Shown: positions 32,684 to 43,526, numbered from the stretch's first letter. The stretch: DNA of 64,000 nt from an uncultured Erythrobacter sp. (GCA_947502305.1 CANMZA010000001.1:1116001-1180000); one strand, 5' to 3'. Numbers and translations are program-made. The notes: generated by a model from the letters alone, not told the origin.

Positions 32684-32785
32684 TCTTTAGCGCTGGTTCA
32701 CGGCGTAAATGCTTGACGGATGCGCGGCGCGCAGCTAACCGCGCGACTTCGCAATTTGGCTCCGCACCCCGGTGAAGCGGCAGCC

Positions 32786-32845
32786 GCGTAAGAGAACAGC
32801 TCTTACGGTGTGATGCCGGGTTCAATGGCCAACATTTGGTTGGCC
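32786..32845 (+). promoter_or_regulatory. Two hairpins in the rpsD leader
   Basis: A perfect 8-bp stem CGTAAGAG/CTCTTACG with a 5-base loop lies at 32787-32807. A 7-bp stem GGCCAAC/GTTGGCC with a 5-base loop lies at 32827-32845, ending about 24 bases before the rpsD ATG. Neither has a T-run. S4 represses its own operon in several bacteria by binding leader RNA; that this leader works so is inference. Confidence 0.4.
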
Positions 32846-32869
32846 TGCACAACTTTGAAGGAATGACTT

Positions 32870-33484
32870 ATGTCAAAGCGCAAAAGCGCCAAGTATAAAC
32901 TCGACCGCCGGATGGGCGAAAACATCTGGGGTCGTCCAAATTCTCCCGTGAACAAGCGTTCTTACGGGCCGGGCCAACATGGTCAGCGTCGCAAGAGCAA
33001 AATGAGCGATTTCGGCCTGCAATTGCGCGCCAAGCAAAAGCTCAAAGGCTATTACGGCGATGTGACGGAAAAACAGTTCCGCTCAACATATAAAGACGCC
33101 ACCCGGATGAAGGGCGATACCGGTCAGAACCTGATTGGCCTGCTCGAACGCCGCCTCGACATGATCGTGTACCGCGCCAAATTCGCGCCAACGATCTTTT
33201 CCGCGCGTCAAATCGTCAGCCACGGTCACATCTATGTGAACGGTGTGAAGTGCAACATTGCTAGCCGCCGGATTGATCTCGGTGATGTCATCAGCCTCGG
33301 CCCGAAAGCCAAGGAAATGGCGCTGGTTATCGAAGCGCAAAGCCTGCCAGAGCGTGAAATTCCTGACTATGTTGTTCCAGAAGGCAACGACAAGGTCGCT
33401 TTCAGCCGCGTGCCAAAGCTCGACGAAGTGCCTTACCCGGTTACGATGGAACCAAACCTCGTGGTCGAGTTCTACTCACGCTAA
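32870..33484 (+). CDS. rpsD: Small ribosomal subunit protein uS4
   Basis: A primary 16S rRNA-binding protein of the 30S subunit. The 204-residue product starts [20 protein letters not shown], has [20 protein letters not shown] and an S4 RNA-binding domain ([40 protein letters not shown]). Here rpsD is a single-gene unit, apart from the S10/alpha operons, with its own structured leader and a terminator 24 bases after the stop. Confidence 0.99.
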   Translation: MSKRKSAKYKLDRRMGENIWGRPNSPVNKRSYGPGQHGQRRKSKMSDFGLQLRAKQKLKGYYGDVTEKQFRSTYKDATRMKGDTGQNLIGLLERRLDMIVYRAKFAPTIFSARQIVSHGHIYVNGVKCNIASRRIDLGDVISLGPKAKEMALVIEAQSLPEREIPDYVVPEGNDKVAFSRVPKLDEVPYPVTMEPNLVVEFYSR

Positions 33485-33507
33485 TCCGCTTGAGACAGAT
33501 GAGATAT

Positions 33508-33540
33508 AAAAGGGCGGCTCCGATGGGGCCGCCCTTTTCT
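33508..33540 (+). terminator. Rho-independent terminator after rpsD
   Basis: A perfect inverted repeat with arms AAAAGGGCGGC (33508-33518) and GCCGCCCTTTT (33528-33538) and a 9-base loop, followed by more pyrimidines. The GC-rich stem plus T-run is a canonical intrinsic terminator. The A-run on the other arm makes it bidirectional in principle. Confidence 0.92.
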
Positions 33541-33591
33541 TTTGCGCAGTATTTGGGCAAGCACATCGCTGAAAACTGAGGGGGATGATGC

Positions 33592-34227
33592 GTGAATGTG
33601 CTGCTGATTGATGGGCACCCGGATGAGGGGCGCTATTGCACCCATCTGCTCGATATTTATGAACGCGCCCTGCCCGCAAATTGCAGCATTTCACGGGTCG
33701 CCTTGCGTGATCTTAGCTTCACCCCCCATCTGCGCCGCGGTTATCGCAAACGCACCGATTGGGAACCAGACATTGCCGCGCTGGCGGAGAAACTGGACGC
33801 TTGCGATCATGTGACCTTCGCCTTCCCGATGTGGTGGGGTGCGGAGCCTGCTGAATTGAAAGGCCTGTTAGACCGTCTGTTCTTGCCGGGCTTCACCTTT
33901 GCCTATCATGAGAATGACACGTGGTGGGACAAGCAGATGGCGGGCCGGTCAGCCGATGCGATCATCACGATGGACACGCCGCCCATCTTTCACCGGCTGG
34001 CGCATGGCAATGCGATCGTCAATCGCTGGAAGAAACAGATTTTGGAGTTCTCAGGCTTTAAACCTGCGAGGATTTTGCCGCTTGGCCAGGTCAAATTTGG
34101 CGGCGCAGAAAAGCACGCGGCCAAATGGACCGGTAAGGTGGAAAAACTTGCCCGCACGATCAAACCAGCGCGGCCAGAGAAAAAGGAATTGTGGCTGGAG
34201 CGGTTCTTGAGCCGCGCGCCTAAATAG
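33592..34227 (+). CDS. NAD(P)H oxidoreductase of the flavodoxin-like quinone reductase family
   Basis: A 211-residue protein of the NQO1/KefF/MdaB-like fold. It shows the N-terminal phosphate-loop equivalent (VLLIDGHPDEGRYCTHLLDI), the FMN/FAD-stacking motif FAFPMWWGAEPAELKGLLDR and LPGFTFAYHEN. Such enzymes reduce quinones by two electrons. The GTG start follows GAGGGGGATGATGC. It follows the rpsD terminator and is convergent with the chorismate mutase gene. Confidence 0.85.
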   Translation: MNVLLIDGHPDEGRYCTHLLDIYERALPANCSISRVALRDLSFTPHLRRGYRKRTDWEPDIAALAEKLDACDHVTFAFPMWWGAEPAELKGLLDRLFLPGFTFAYHENDTWWDKQMAGRSADAIITMDTPPIFHRLAHGNAIVNRWKKQILEFSGFKPARILPLGQVKFGGAEKHAAKWTGKVEKLARTIKPARPEKKELWLERFLSRAPK

Positions 34228-34259
34228 GACCTGCGCGAGGAACAGCCATAAAAGGCGGA

Positions 34260-34574
34260 TCAACCGCGCGTCTGATCCCATTCGACCAGCTCATAGGCGA
34301 TAGAGCCCTCAACCAAGCATTCCCAAAGATCGCCGATCACATCGCCCGGCAATCCGCGCGATTCCGCATCCGCGACAGCGGCGCCGATCACTGACGCTTT
34401 GCGTTCTTCATCGCGCACGGCATCACGCGTCGGTTTAATCCGTGCTGCTGCCCGCATATAACCAAACCGTTTTTCCAAAAGCGCCACCAGTTCGCGGTCC
34501 GTGGTATCCACGCCTGCTCGAACATCGATCATCGATTGGCAGTCTTCCGGCATTTTTGCTGAAGTATCAGTCAT
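34260..34574 (-). CDS. Chorismate mutase (AroQ-type), monofunctional
   Basis: A 104-residue all-helical AroQ-class protein. The core pattern runs MIDVRAGVDTTDRELVALLE, then KRFGYMRAAARIKPTRDAVR, then helix 2-3 with VIGDLWECLVEGSIAYEL. The R, D, R/K and E positions of the AroQ active site appear conserved. It resembles PchB-like chorismate/isochorismate-pyruvate lyases as much as mutases, so the exact reaction is uncertain; no siderophore genes are nearby. Confidence 0.78.
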   Translation of the reverse strand: MTDTSAKMPEDCQSMIDVRAGVDTTDRELVALLEKRFGYMRAAARIKPTRDAVRDEERKASVIGAAVADAESRGLPGDVIGDLWECLVEGSIAYELVEWDQTRG

Positions 34575-34649
34575 GCGCGCGATTTGGCCTGATGCGCGGC
34601 ATTTGTCGAGTGCCTAAGCGCCCTAGCCCGCAATCAATCCGCCATATCT

Positions 34650-36656
34650 CTACCGATTCAGCGCCCGGCCAAGGAACCGATCAATCTCTGACAGCATATC
34701 CGAACGCGCTTTGCTGTCGTCCAAGGCATGTTGCAGCTCATCAAATTCGACATAGGTGACGGCCTTGTCCTCATCCTCCAAAGCGTCGGCCATCGCGCGC
34801 GAATGGCGGACATCGACATTCACATCCAACGTGCCATGGAACAGCGCAACGGGTGCGGCAAAACCCGCCGCATGCCGACGGGGGCTACCGGCGGCGATAT
34901 GCGGCCCCTGCCCCAATTGACGATCGCGGAAACGGAAATTGGTGTAAGCGCGCGCATCCTCGCGGAGGAATTCGAGATCCGTGACCGGCGCAATGGCAAC
35001 CACCGCTTTATACAATTCCGGTTCGACAACCTGCGATTGCAACGCGGCATATCCGCCATAAGACCAACCCACAATCGCCAGTCGCTGCGGGTCGGCGATC
35101 CCTTGTGAAACAAGCCACCGCCCAGCGTCATTCACATCGCCAATTGCAACATCCCACGCCTGATATCCGTTGCGGCCAAACCACGCCTCACCATAGCCAG
35201 ACGAGCCGCGATAATTCGGTTGAAGCACCGCACATCCGCGCGCGGTGAAGAATTGCACCAGCCAATCAAAGCCCCAAAAATCGCGCGCCGCCGGGCCGCC
35301 ATGGGGAAGCACAATGGCAGGTAAATTTTGACCATCGGACCCCGGCGGCAATGTTAGATAGCCCGGTATCTGCGTGCCATCCGCCGCCGGATACGAGACG
35401 GGCTGCATTTGTCCCATCGGTTCATCCACCAGGGCGTCGCGCATGGCGAGCAGCACTTCTAAACTGCGTGTGTCTTTGTCGTAGAGATAGACCGTACCGG
35501 CATCAGTGTCTGACGAAGCGATGATAAGCAATTTGCGTTCATCAGAGCTGGCCCCGGCAATGCTGATCAAGGGTTGATTGGGCAATGCCTCGCCCAGTGA
35601 CCGCGCCAGTTCCGCCAGTTCCTCATCAAGATATTGGACGGAGCGTTTTTCGGTTGCAAAGCTCACGCCGACAACGCGGCGTTGGCGGCCAATGCGGATG
35701 AGACTGCTGACATCAACGTCATCGCGGCTGGCCACAATTTTCGCCTGCCTGCTGCCATCAAGGGCGATTTCAACAACAGAGCGATATCCGTCTATCGTGA
35801 CATAAGCGAACACGGCATTGCGCCCCGCATCCACCACAACCGGACGGAACCCGTCCAGCACGCCTCCATTCAGCGATATTTCGCCCAGTCGCTCCCAATT
35901 GCTCTCACCGGGCTCGCGGATCATATAGACGCGCTCTCCGGTTAAAAAGCCGCGTGCATCGGTCAAGGCGCGCACTTTCAAGCGGACGCTGCCATTTTCA
36001 TCGGCGATGTAAAAGGAGGCGTTTTCGTCAGGTCGCTCCTCTACGCGGGCGCGCCCCGTATTGATGTTCAAGCGGTCAACCCCCAACCCTTCTTTCGTAT
36101 TGGCGAGGCGCGTGCCCATCGTGTTTTCTTCGATGTAATTGCGCGTGATCAGGATCGAGCCTTCGGCCCCAGCGACATCCAAGGCAACAACATCGCCGCC
36201 ATCCTGATTGAACCGTGTCTGGCGCGCGGTACGGCTACGAGTGACCCTGTCGGGATCCGTGCCATCGCCATTAATCGCGAACATGCGGGTAAACGGCAAC
36301 AATATCCCATCGCCAGAACGCGCCACGCCGTAAATTTCGCACAGCAGGCGATCATCGGTGGCCCAATCGCATTGGGTCATGGTCCCGGTTTTCTCGCTGT
36401 TGGAGGCGACCTGTTGAATGCCCGCCGTGCCGTTCAAATCGAAGACGTTGAGAATTTCGGTGTGGTTGGGGCCCGGCGCAATCCACGCGACTTTGGATCC
36501 AGATGGCGACAGGCTGATATCGAGCACGGAGGAGCGGATACCAAAACGCAGCGCAATATCACGCACGCTGTCGCCGCTATTCTCTTCAGCGGCCTGAGGG
36601 CTGTCTTGCGCTATCGCTGGTTCCGCACCGCCGCCGGACAGCACTGCGATCGACAA
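34650..36656 (-). CDS. S9-family prolyl oligopeptidase with interrupted signal peptide
   Basis: A 668-residue exported serine peptidase of the S9 family (acylaminoacyl/dipeptidyl peptidase-like). A seven-bladed propeller precedes an alpha/beta-hydrolase domain: oxyanion region PAIVLPHGGPAARD, nucleophile GWSYGGYAALQ, then an acidic loop (FHGTLDVNVDVRHS) and a His near the C-terminus (DELQHALDD). The listed start is a TTG at 36656. A far better start is the ATG at 36713 (MKLFANFGAGSFA), preceded by GGGGCT, but that frame meets a TGA at 36672-36674 after 13 codons and then continues with the rest of the hydrophobic signal core. The gene may therefore carry a nonsense mutation, a sequencing error or a shortened signal peptide. 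Confidence 0.85.
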   Translation of the reverse strand: MSIAVLSGGGAEPAIAQDSPQAAEENSGDSVRDIALRFGIRSSVLDISLSPSGSKVAWIAPGPNHTEILNVFDLNGTAGIQQVASNSEKTGTMTQCDWATDDRLLCEIYGVARSGDGILLPFTRMFAINGDGTDPDRVTRSRTARQTRFNQDGGDVVALDVAGAEGSILITRNYIEENTMGTRLANTKEGLGVDRLNINTGRARVEERPDENASFYIADENGSVRLKVRALTDARGFLTGERVYMIREPGESNWERLGEISLNGGVLDGFRPVVVDAGRNAVFAYVTIDGYRSVVEIALDGSRQAKIVASRDDVDVSSLIRIGRQRRVVGVSFATEKRSVQYLDEELAELARSLGEALPNQPLISIAGASSDERKLLIIASSDTDAGTVYLYDKDTRSLEVLLAMRDALVDEPMGQMQPVSYPAADGTQIPGYLTLPPGSDGQNLPAIVLPHGGPAARDFWGFDWLVQFFTARGCAVLQPNYRGSSGYGEAWFGRNGYQAWDVAIGDVNDAGRWLVSQGIADPQRLAIVGWSYGGYAALQSQVVEPELYKAVVAIAPVTDLEFLREDARAYTNFRFRDRQLGQGPHIAAGSPRRHAAGFAAPVALFHGTLDVNVDVRHSRAMADALEDEDKAVTYVEFDELQHALDDSKARSDMLSEIDRFLGRALNR

Positions 36657-36773
36657 AGTAAAACCAAACGCTCAGGCAAACGAGCCAGCGCCAAAATTTG
36701 CGAACAATTTCATTGATATGAGCCCCATTACATTCGGGGCTAAGCATATTCAGGCTTAAACCTATGTCAAAGC

Positions 36774-37931
<1,158 letters not shown>

Positions 37932-37942
37932 TCATTCGCCAA

Positions 37943-38722
37943 TCACTCTCTAAGCCGCCAACCGGTCTTAAAGATAAACGCGATCACCCCAGTGCACAGC
38001 GCCAAGAACCCCAGCGTCAGACCCAGCGAAACCCAGATCGAAACATCCGACGTCCCATAAAATGTCCATCTCAGCCCGCTCACCAAAAACGCAATCGGAT
38101 TGACCAAAGCGATCGTGTTCCACGGCTCTGGCAATTCATCAATCGAATAGAATGTGCCGCCCAGAAATGTCAGCGGGGTCAGGAATAGCAGAGGAATAAT
38201 CCCAAGTTTTTCAAAACTATCCGCCCAAATACCAAGGATAAATCCAAACAGCGAAAAGCTCGCCGTGACCAGCATGATAAAGCCGATGGCGTAAATCGGA
38301 TGCGCGATTTGGTAATCGACAAAGAATGTCGCGGTCCCAAGGATAATGGCCGCCAGTATCAATCCCTTCGTGGCCGCCGCGCCGACGAAACCGATCAATG
38401 TTTCTGCGACACCAACCGGGGCGGAGAGCAGTTCATAAATCGTGCCGGTGAAGCGCGGCATGTAAATGCCGAAACTGGAATTGCTGGTCGTCTCCCCCAA
38501 CAAAGTCAGCATCAACAGGCCGGGGATGATGAATGCACCGTAAGGCACGCCGTCAACCGGCTCCATCCGCGCGCCGATCACCGTGCCGAACACGATGAAA
38601 TACAACGATGTCGTCAGCACTGGCGATAGGATGGATTGAAACGCCGTGCGCATCGCGCGCATCAATTCGCGTTGATAGATCGACCACGCGCCGCGCAGGT
38701 TGAAACGGGAATTGAACGCCAT
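37943..38722 (-). CDS. ABC-2 type transporter permease
   Basis: A 259-residue permease with six membrane segments, for example VLTTSLYFIVFGTVIGARME, GFIMLVTASFSLFGFILGIW and LGLTLGFLALCTGVIAFIFK. The family loop LTPLTFLGGTFYSIDELPEP is seen, typical of ABC-2 exporters (YadH-like). It overlaps the ATPase gene upstream by one base, so they form one export system. The substrate is unknown. Confidence 0.9.
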   Translation of the reverse strand: MAFNSRFNLRGAWSIYQRELMRAMRTAFQSILSPVLTTSLYFIVFGTVIGARMEPVDGVPYGAFIIPGLLMLTLLGETTSNSSFGIYMPRFTGTIYELLSAPVGVAETLIGFVGAAATKGLILAAIILGTATFFVDYQIAHPIYAIGFIMLVTASFSLFGFILGIWADSFEKLGIIPLLFLTPLTFLGGTFYSIDELPEPWNTIALVNPIAFLVSGLRWTFYGTSDVSIWVSLGLTLGFLALCTGVIAFIFKTGWRLRE

Positions 38723-39681
38723 TACGCGCCCTCCTCTTGGCTGAGCAGATCGACGAAAATGTCCTCAAGCGACGATTCGTGCACATCAATGCCCCGGTAA
38801 TCGACGCCCGCCGCGATCAGTGCTTTGGTCAAATCAGCCACCGCCTCGCTGCCACTGCCGCTGCCGTCCCCGCCGCGATAACACAGCTCAGTGCCATCCT
38901 CGCTCAGCGTCACCGGGAATTTCGCAATTTCGCCCGGCAATTGCGTGAGCGGTTTGGTCAGCGCAATCACCGCCTCGGTTGTGCCCATGCGTTTCATCAT
39001 CGCGTCTTTGTCATCCACCATCAGGATGTGCCCGCCGCGAATGATGCCGACACGGTCGGCCATCAATTCGGCCTCTTCGATATAATGCGTGGTGAGAATT
39101 ATCGTCGTCCCGCGTTCCCGCAAAGCCGCGATCTGTTCCCACATCCCCTTGCGCAATTCGACATCAACGCCCGCAGTAGGCTCATCGAGGAACAGCAATT
39201 CCGGCTCATGCGCCAAAGCCTTTGCGATCAGGACGCGGCGTTTCATCCCGCCCGACAATTCGCGAATTTGGCTGCTGCGTTTTTCATACAGCGATAGGCT
39301 CTGCAAAATCTCCGCGATCCGCGCCTTGTCCGGGGGATGGCCGAACAATCCGCGTGAATAGGCGACCGCACGTTCGACGGTTTCAAACATATCGGTGCTA
39401 AGTTCCTGAGGAACCAACCCAATCCGCGCCCGCGCCGCGCGCCAATTCCTGCTGAGATCATGGCCAAATGCGGTGATCGTCCCGGCGCTTGGCCGCACCA
39501 ATCCGCAAACGGCGCCAATCAATGTCGTCTTGCCAGCGCCATTGGGGCCGAGCAGTGCGAAAATCTCGCCCTTGCGTATTTCTAGATCGACACCGTCAAG
39601 CGCTTTGACGCCGCCAGATGGGCCGGAATAGACTTTGGTTAAGCCTTCGAGTTTTAAGATAGTTTCGCTCACCCCCGCCAT
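38722..39681 (-). CDS. ABC transporter ATP-binding protein
   Basis: A 319-residue ATPase. Walker A is LLGPNGAGKTTLIGAVCGL, the signature motif is ELSGGMKRRVLIAKAL, and Walker B with the catalytic E is LLFLDEPTAGVD; the switch His is in ILTTHYIEEAE. It resembles YadG-type drug/polysaccharide exporters and pairs with the overlapping permease gene. Position between tgt and queA is probably incidental. Confidence 0.93.
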   Translation of the reverse strand: MAGVSETILKLEGLTKVYSGPSGGVKALDGVDLEIRKGEIFALLGPNGAGKTTLIGAVCGLVRPSAGTITAFGHDLSRNWRAARARIGLVPQELSTDMFETVERAVAYSRGLFGHPPDKARIAEILQSLSLYEKRSSQIRELSGGMKRRVLIAKALAHEPELLFLDEPTAGVDVELRKGMWEQIAALRERGTTIILTTHYIEEAELMADRVGIIRGGHILMVDDKDAMMKRMGTTEAVIALTKPLTQLPGEIAKFPVTLSEDGTELCYRGGDGSGSGSEAVADLTKALIAAGVDYRGIDVHESSLEDIFVDLLSQEEGA

Positions 39682-39718
39682 TTGGCACAGCGCGGCGCGA
39701 TTGCAAGCGGCGCGCCGC

Positions 39719-40762
39719 TTATGGGATCAGCAGCGAAGAATCCCCGTAAGAGTAAAAGCGATATTCCTCGGCAATCGCATGGGCATAGGCCGCCATCATC
39801 CGTTCCCGCCCCATCAAGGCGCTGACCAGCATCATCAGCGTCGACTTGGGCAAGTGGAAATTGGTCATCAGCCCCTGAACCGCGCGGAATTTGTAACCCG
39901 GCGTAATGAAAATATCGGTGTCATCGGCAAATTCGCGGATCACGCCGTCCTCCCCCGCCGCGCTTTCGATCAGGCGCAGCGACGTCGTGCCCACCGCGAT
40001 GATCCGCCCACCCGCAGCGCGCGCCGCGTTTAAACGGGCAGCGGCCCCAGCGGTGATCCGGCCAAATTCGGAATGCATCGCGTGATCGTCAGTGTCATCG
40101 GCCTTAACCGGCAAAAACGTCCCCGCCCCGACATGCAGGGTCAACATTTCCCGCTTCACCCCGCGCGCATCCAGCGCCGCGATCAGCCGGCTGGTGAAAT
40201 GCAAAGATGCCGTTGGCGCTGCAACCGCGCCGTCTTGGGCGGCAAACATCGTTTGATAATCTTCCAGATCGCGCGCATCGACCTCGCGTTTTTGCGCGAT
40301 ATAAGGCGGCAGAGGCATGGTCCCGGCGCGGTCCAGCAAGACCTCAACCGGCTCTTCCCCCTCAAAATACAGTGTGATCGAACCATCTGCGTGGCGAATT
40401 TCCGCGATCGCGGTCACACCGCCGCCAAAGACCAATTGATCGCCAATTTTCACCCGTTTGGCATTGCGAATAAATGCCTGCCACCGGCGCAAATCGATGC
40501 GTTTGTGCAAGGTCGCGCCGATCTTAGCCTCGCCTCCTGCGCGCCGCCCTTCTAGCTGAGCGGGAATGACGCGGGTGTCGTTAAACACCAACACATCGCC
40601 GGGTGACAGCAGATTGGGCAAATCCAGCACGCCCTTATCGGCGAATTCCGGCGCATCCTGCGTCCCGCCAACCGCCAACATCCGCGCCGCATCGCGCGGG
40701 CGCACAGGGCGCAGGGCTATCCGCTCTTGCGGAAGGTCGAAATCAAACAGGTCAACGCGCAT
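39719..40762 (-). CDS. queA: S-adenosylmethionine:tRNA ribosyltransferase-isomerase
   Basis: QueA transfers the ribosyl part of SAM to preQ1 in tRNA to form epoxyqueuosine. The 347-residue protein has the family start [20 protein letters not shown], the [16 protein letters not shown] stretch, [20 protein letters not shown] and the C-terminal [18 protein letters not shown]. It is part of the minus-strand run xseB-ispA-coaD-cyclophilin-queA-ABC-tgt. Confidence 0.98.
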   Translation of the reverse strand: MRVDLFDFDLPQERIALRPVRPRDAARMLAVGGTQDAPEFADKGVLDLPNLLSPGDVLVFNDTRVIPAQLEGRRAGGEAKIGATLHKRIDLRRWQAFIRNAKRVKIGDQLVFGGGVTAIAEIRHADGSITLYFEGEEPVEVLLDRAGTMPLPPYIAQKREVDARDLEDYQTMFAAQDGAVAAPTASLHFTSRLIAALDARGVKREMLTLHVGAGTFLPVKADDTDDHAMHSEFGRITAGAAARLNAARAAGGRIIAVGTTSLRLIESAAGEDGVIREFADDTDIFITPGYKFRAVQGLMTNFHLPKSTLMMLVSALMGRERMMAAYAHAIAEEYRFYSYGDSSLLIP

Positions 40763-40855
40763 GGATCGCGCCTAACGCCTGCGCCGCCAAGGCGAAAGCG
40801 AATTGTCGCCGTAGCGATCTGTTTTTAGCTGATTTGAAAGCCCGAGGCCGAAAAA

Positions 40856-41590
40856 TCAGAGCGGCGCGTTGAGAGCATCCGCAGTAATTTCCGCTTCCTG
40901 TGGTGCAGGCGCAGGTGTGGCCGAGGGTTGCGGGCGGTTTTCGCTGGCAAAGGATGCTTGCAAAATGCGCGTCGGGTCTTGCGGTGGTTCGCCGCGACTA
41001 ATCGCATCGACGGCGGCCATATTCTCGATCACCCGGCCAAAATTGGTGTAGCGTTTATCCAGGTTGAAACGCGGATAGAACACGATGAAAAACTGGCTGT
41101 TCGCGCTGTTTTCTTCGGTTGCGCGCGCCATTGCCAAAGATCCGCGCACATGCGGCATTGGGTTAAATTCTTCTTCGAGATCCGGCAGTTCTGATCCGCC
41201 CTGCCCGGTCCCGGTGGGATCGCCGCCTTGCGCCATAAAACCGTCAATCACGCGGTGGAAAATCACCCCATCGTAAAACCCTTGCGCGGTCAGCGTCTTA
41301 ATCCGCTCCACATGCGCGGGCGCCCATTCGTCCATAAGGCGGATTTTCACCCGCTCACCATTCGACAGATCAAGCACCCAGATATTCTCTGGCTTCACCG
41401 TTTGATCGAAACTGATCGGCACAAAAACACGCGTATCAACCGCTTCTGCGGCCGCTGCTTCGTCTGCGGATAGGTCCATATCGCCTTCATCGCTTTGCGC
41501 GAAAGCGGCGGCAGGAATGGTCAGCATCGACAATGGAAGGGCCATTGCGGCGAGTGCATCAAGCGATTTTGTAAACATTGGGGTCTTCAT
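40856..41590 (-). CDS. Exported cyclophilin-type peptidyl-prolyl isomerase
   Basis: A 244-residue protein with a signal peptide (to about residue 31, cleaved after AAAFAQ) and a cyclophilin domain: GFYDGVIFHRVIDGFMAQGG and SANSQFFIVFYPRFNLDKRY with the conserved FHR and QFFI-type residues. The C-terminus is Pro/Ala-rich. It assists folding in the periplasm. I chose the ATG that begins the signal peptide (KTPMFTKSLDALAAMALPL). Confidence 0.93.
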   Translation of the reverse strand: MKTPMFTKSLDALAAMALPLSMLTIPAAAFAQSDEGDMDLSADEAAAAEAVDTRVFVPISFDQTVKPENIWVLDLSNGERVKIRLMDEWAPAHVERIKTLTAQGFYDGVIFHRVIDGFMAQGGDPTGTGQGGSELPDLEEEFNPMPHVRGSLAMARATEENSANSQFFIVFYPRFNLDKRYTNFGRVIENMAAVDAISRGEPPQDPTRILQASFASENRPQPSATPAPAPQEAEITADALNAPL

Positions 41591-41638
41591 GATTTTGCCT
41601 CTAACCGGGCCAGCCTGACACTTCAATGAATGATCTGG

Positions 41639-42151
41639 TCAATAGTCGCCCTTGCGCCCGGTTTCCTCAACCCGCGCATTGACCTCGACCCGCACATCGG
41701 GGCTGACGAAAGGCGTTATGTCCCCGCCATACATCGCGATTTCCTTCACCAATTTCGACGCAATCGGTTGCAGCGACACATCCGCCATGAGGAAGACAGT
41801 CTCAATATCGTCATCAAGTTGCTGGTTCATGCCCGCCATTTGATATTCATATTCAAAATCCGCGACCGCACGCAGCCCGCGAATGATGACATTTGCGCCT
41901 TGTTTCTGCGCAAATTTCACAAGCAGCGCGTTAAATCCAACCACTTCGACATTGGTGAGGCCCATATCCTTTACCTCTCGCTCGACCATTGCGAAGCGTT
42001 CTTCGGTGGAAAACATCGGGTTTTTCGAGGGATTGGTGGTCACACCAATGATGAGGTGATCGACCAGTTTAGACCCGCGCCGAATGATATCGGCATGGCC
42101 CAACGTGATCGGGTCGAATGTTCCGGGGTAAATCCCGATACGGCGTGTCAT
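41639..42151 (-). CDS. coaD: Phosphopantetheine adenylyltransferase
   Basis: Penultimate enzyme of coenzyme A synthesis. The 170-residue product has the nucleotidyltransferase motif GTFDPITLGHADIIRR with the T/HxGH signature, IIRGLRAVADFEYEYQMAGM and the ISS-related region near FLMADVSLQPIASKLVKEIA. Slightly longer than the usual 160 residues. Confidence 0.98.
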   Translation of the reverse strand: MTRRIGIYPGTFDPITLGHADIIRRGSKLVDHLIIGVTTNPSKNPMFSTEERFAMVEREVKDMGLTNVEVVGFNALLVKFAQKQGANVIIRGLRAVADFEYEYQMAGMNQQLDDDIETVFLMADVSLQPIASKLVKEIAMYGGDITPFVSPDVRVEVNARVEETGRKGDY

Positions 42152-42201
42152 TGATCCAATTCCTCTCGCAAACTCAGGTCTTTGCGCCTGATTTCACTTC
42201 A

Positions 42202-43116
42202 TTACCTGTCACGCTCTGCAATAAACCGCGCCAGCGCCCGCAGCATGTCGGCTTCTGCGCCGTGATTGCTGAGATGCGAGACCGCTTGATCGACCAGAGC
42301 GCGCGCCTGTTCGCGGGCCTTGTCTACGCCCATCAAAGTGACGAATGTTTGTTTGCCCTGCACATCATCCTTGCGCAGCGCCTTGCCCGCCAATTCTGCA
42401 TCGCCTTCTACGTCCAGCAGATCATCGGCAATCTGAAAGGCGAGGCCGATATCGCGCGAGTAGGCCCGCAAATGTGCGCGTCCCTCTGGCGGAACCTTGC
42501 CCAGCACCGCGCCCATTTCCACACTGGCCGCCAGCAAAGCGCCGGTTTTCAATTGTTGAAGCCGCGTGATCGTGTGCAGATCGTAATCCACGCCCTCTTC
42601 ATCCGCGACCATATCCATGATCTGCCCCCCGGCCATGCCGCGCATGCCGCTGGCGGTGCCCAATGTGGCGATCAATTCGCTGCGCACAAACGGATCGGCG
42701 CTGGTGCCAGTATCGGCCAAAATCTCAAAAGCCAGCGCGTGCAAAGCGTCTCCTGCCAAGACCGCGGTCGCTTCATTATAGACCTTGTGGACGGTCGGTT
42801 TGCCGTGGCGCAAATCGTCATCATCCATACATGGCAAATCATCATGGATCAGCGAATAGACATGGATTGCCTCTATCGCCGCGCCTGCGCGCAAAGCCGC
42901 GGTGCGGTCGACACCAAACATTTCCGCCGTGCTGACGACGAGCAAGGGGCGCACTCGTTTTCCGCCACCAATCGCGGCATAACGCATCGCCTCCACAAGC
43001 CGCGCGCTGGTGTCATCGGGAACCGGCAAAAACGCATCAAAAACCGAATCAATTTCGCCTTGAACACGCTTGAGCCCGTCCTGCAAAATATCGGTTTCGA
43101 CGCCTTTCAGACCCAT
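42202..43116 (-). CDS. ispA: Farnesyl diphosphate synthase (IspA-type)
   Basis: A trans-isoprenyl diphosphate synthase. The first aspartate-rich motif is DDLPCMDDDDLRHGKPTVHK, the GGKRVRP motif is present, and the second Asp-rich motif is FQIADDLLDVEGD. It makes C15 diphosphate for quinones, undecaprenyl phosphate or carotenoids. The ATG at 43116 starts one base after the xseB stop; an ATG at 43131 inside xseB would add five residues. Confidence 0.93.
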   Translation of the reverse strand: MGLKGVETDILQDGLKRVQGEIDSVFDAFLPVPDDTSARLVEAMRYAAIGGGKRVRPLLVVSTAEMFGVDRTAALRAGAAIEAIHVYSLIHDDLPCMDDDDLRHGKPTVHKVYNEATAVLAGDALHALAFEILADTGTSADPFVRSELIATLGTASGMRGMAGGQIMDMVADEEGVDYDLHTITRLQQLKTGALLAASVEMGAVLGKVPPEGRAHLRAYSRDIGLAFQIADDLLDVEGDAELAGKALRKDDVQGKQTFVTLMGVDKAREQARALVDQAVSHLSNHGAEADMLRALARFIAERDR

Positions 43117-43117
43117 C

Positions 43118-43387
43118 TTAACTGGCCCCATCTAAAGGCGCCGTCCCGCTGGGCCGTCCATCTGCGCCTGCGACGATTTTCTCAATCCGCGCCTGCGCCG
43201 TATCCAAACGCTGCTGGCATGCGCCGCGTAGTTTTTCGCCGCGTTCATACAAAGTAATCGACCGGTCCAGCGGCACATCGCCGCGTTCCAATTGCTGCAC
43301 AATCTCCTCAAGCGCGATCAGCGCCTGTTCAAATGTCATATCCGCAATGGCTGCTGCCTCTGGGGCAGAACTGTTTCCCTCATCCAT
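43118..43387 (-). CDS. xseB: Exodeoxyribonuclease VII small subunit
   Basis: An 89-residue helical protein with the family core: TFEQALIALEEIVQQLERGD, then VPLDRSITLYERGEKLRGAC, then QQRLDTAQARIEKI. It joins XseA to form exonuclease VII. The large subunit gene is not in this window. Location directly upstream of ispA is conserved in many proteobacteria. Confidence 0.95.
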   Translation of the reverse strand: MDEGNSSAPEAAAIADMTFEQALIALEEIVQQLERGDVPLDRSITLYERGEKLRGACQQRLDTAQARIEKIVAGADGRPSGTAPLDGAS

Positions 43388-43526
43388 CGCTCAAGCATTG
43401 ACGCTGAGGATGCGCCCGGTCAAGGCTGCGCAGCGGGCACGGCCCCACAAATTCGCAGCCAAGTGTTTGAGCGATTTTTGGGACCGAAATAACAAAGCCA
43501 TTCGGCAAACGGGGAAACGCACGACG

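Noticed and set aside
36672..36674. Selenocysteine insertion at the TGA in the S9 peptidase signal peptide
   Set aside because: A selenocysteine inside a signal peptide makes no functional sense, and no SECIS-like stem was seen after it; mutation or error is simpler.
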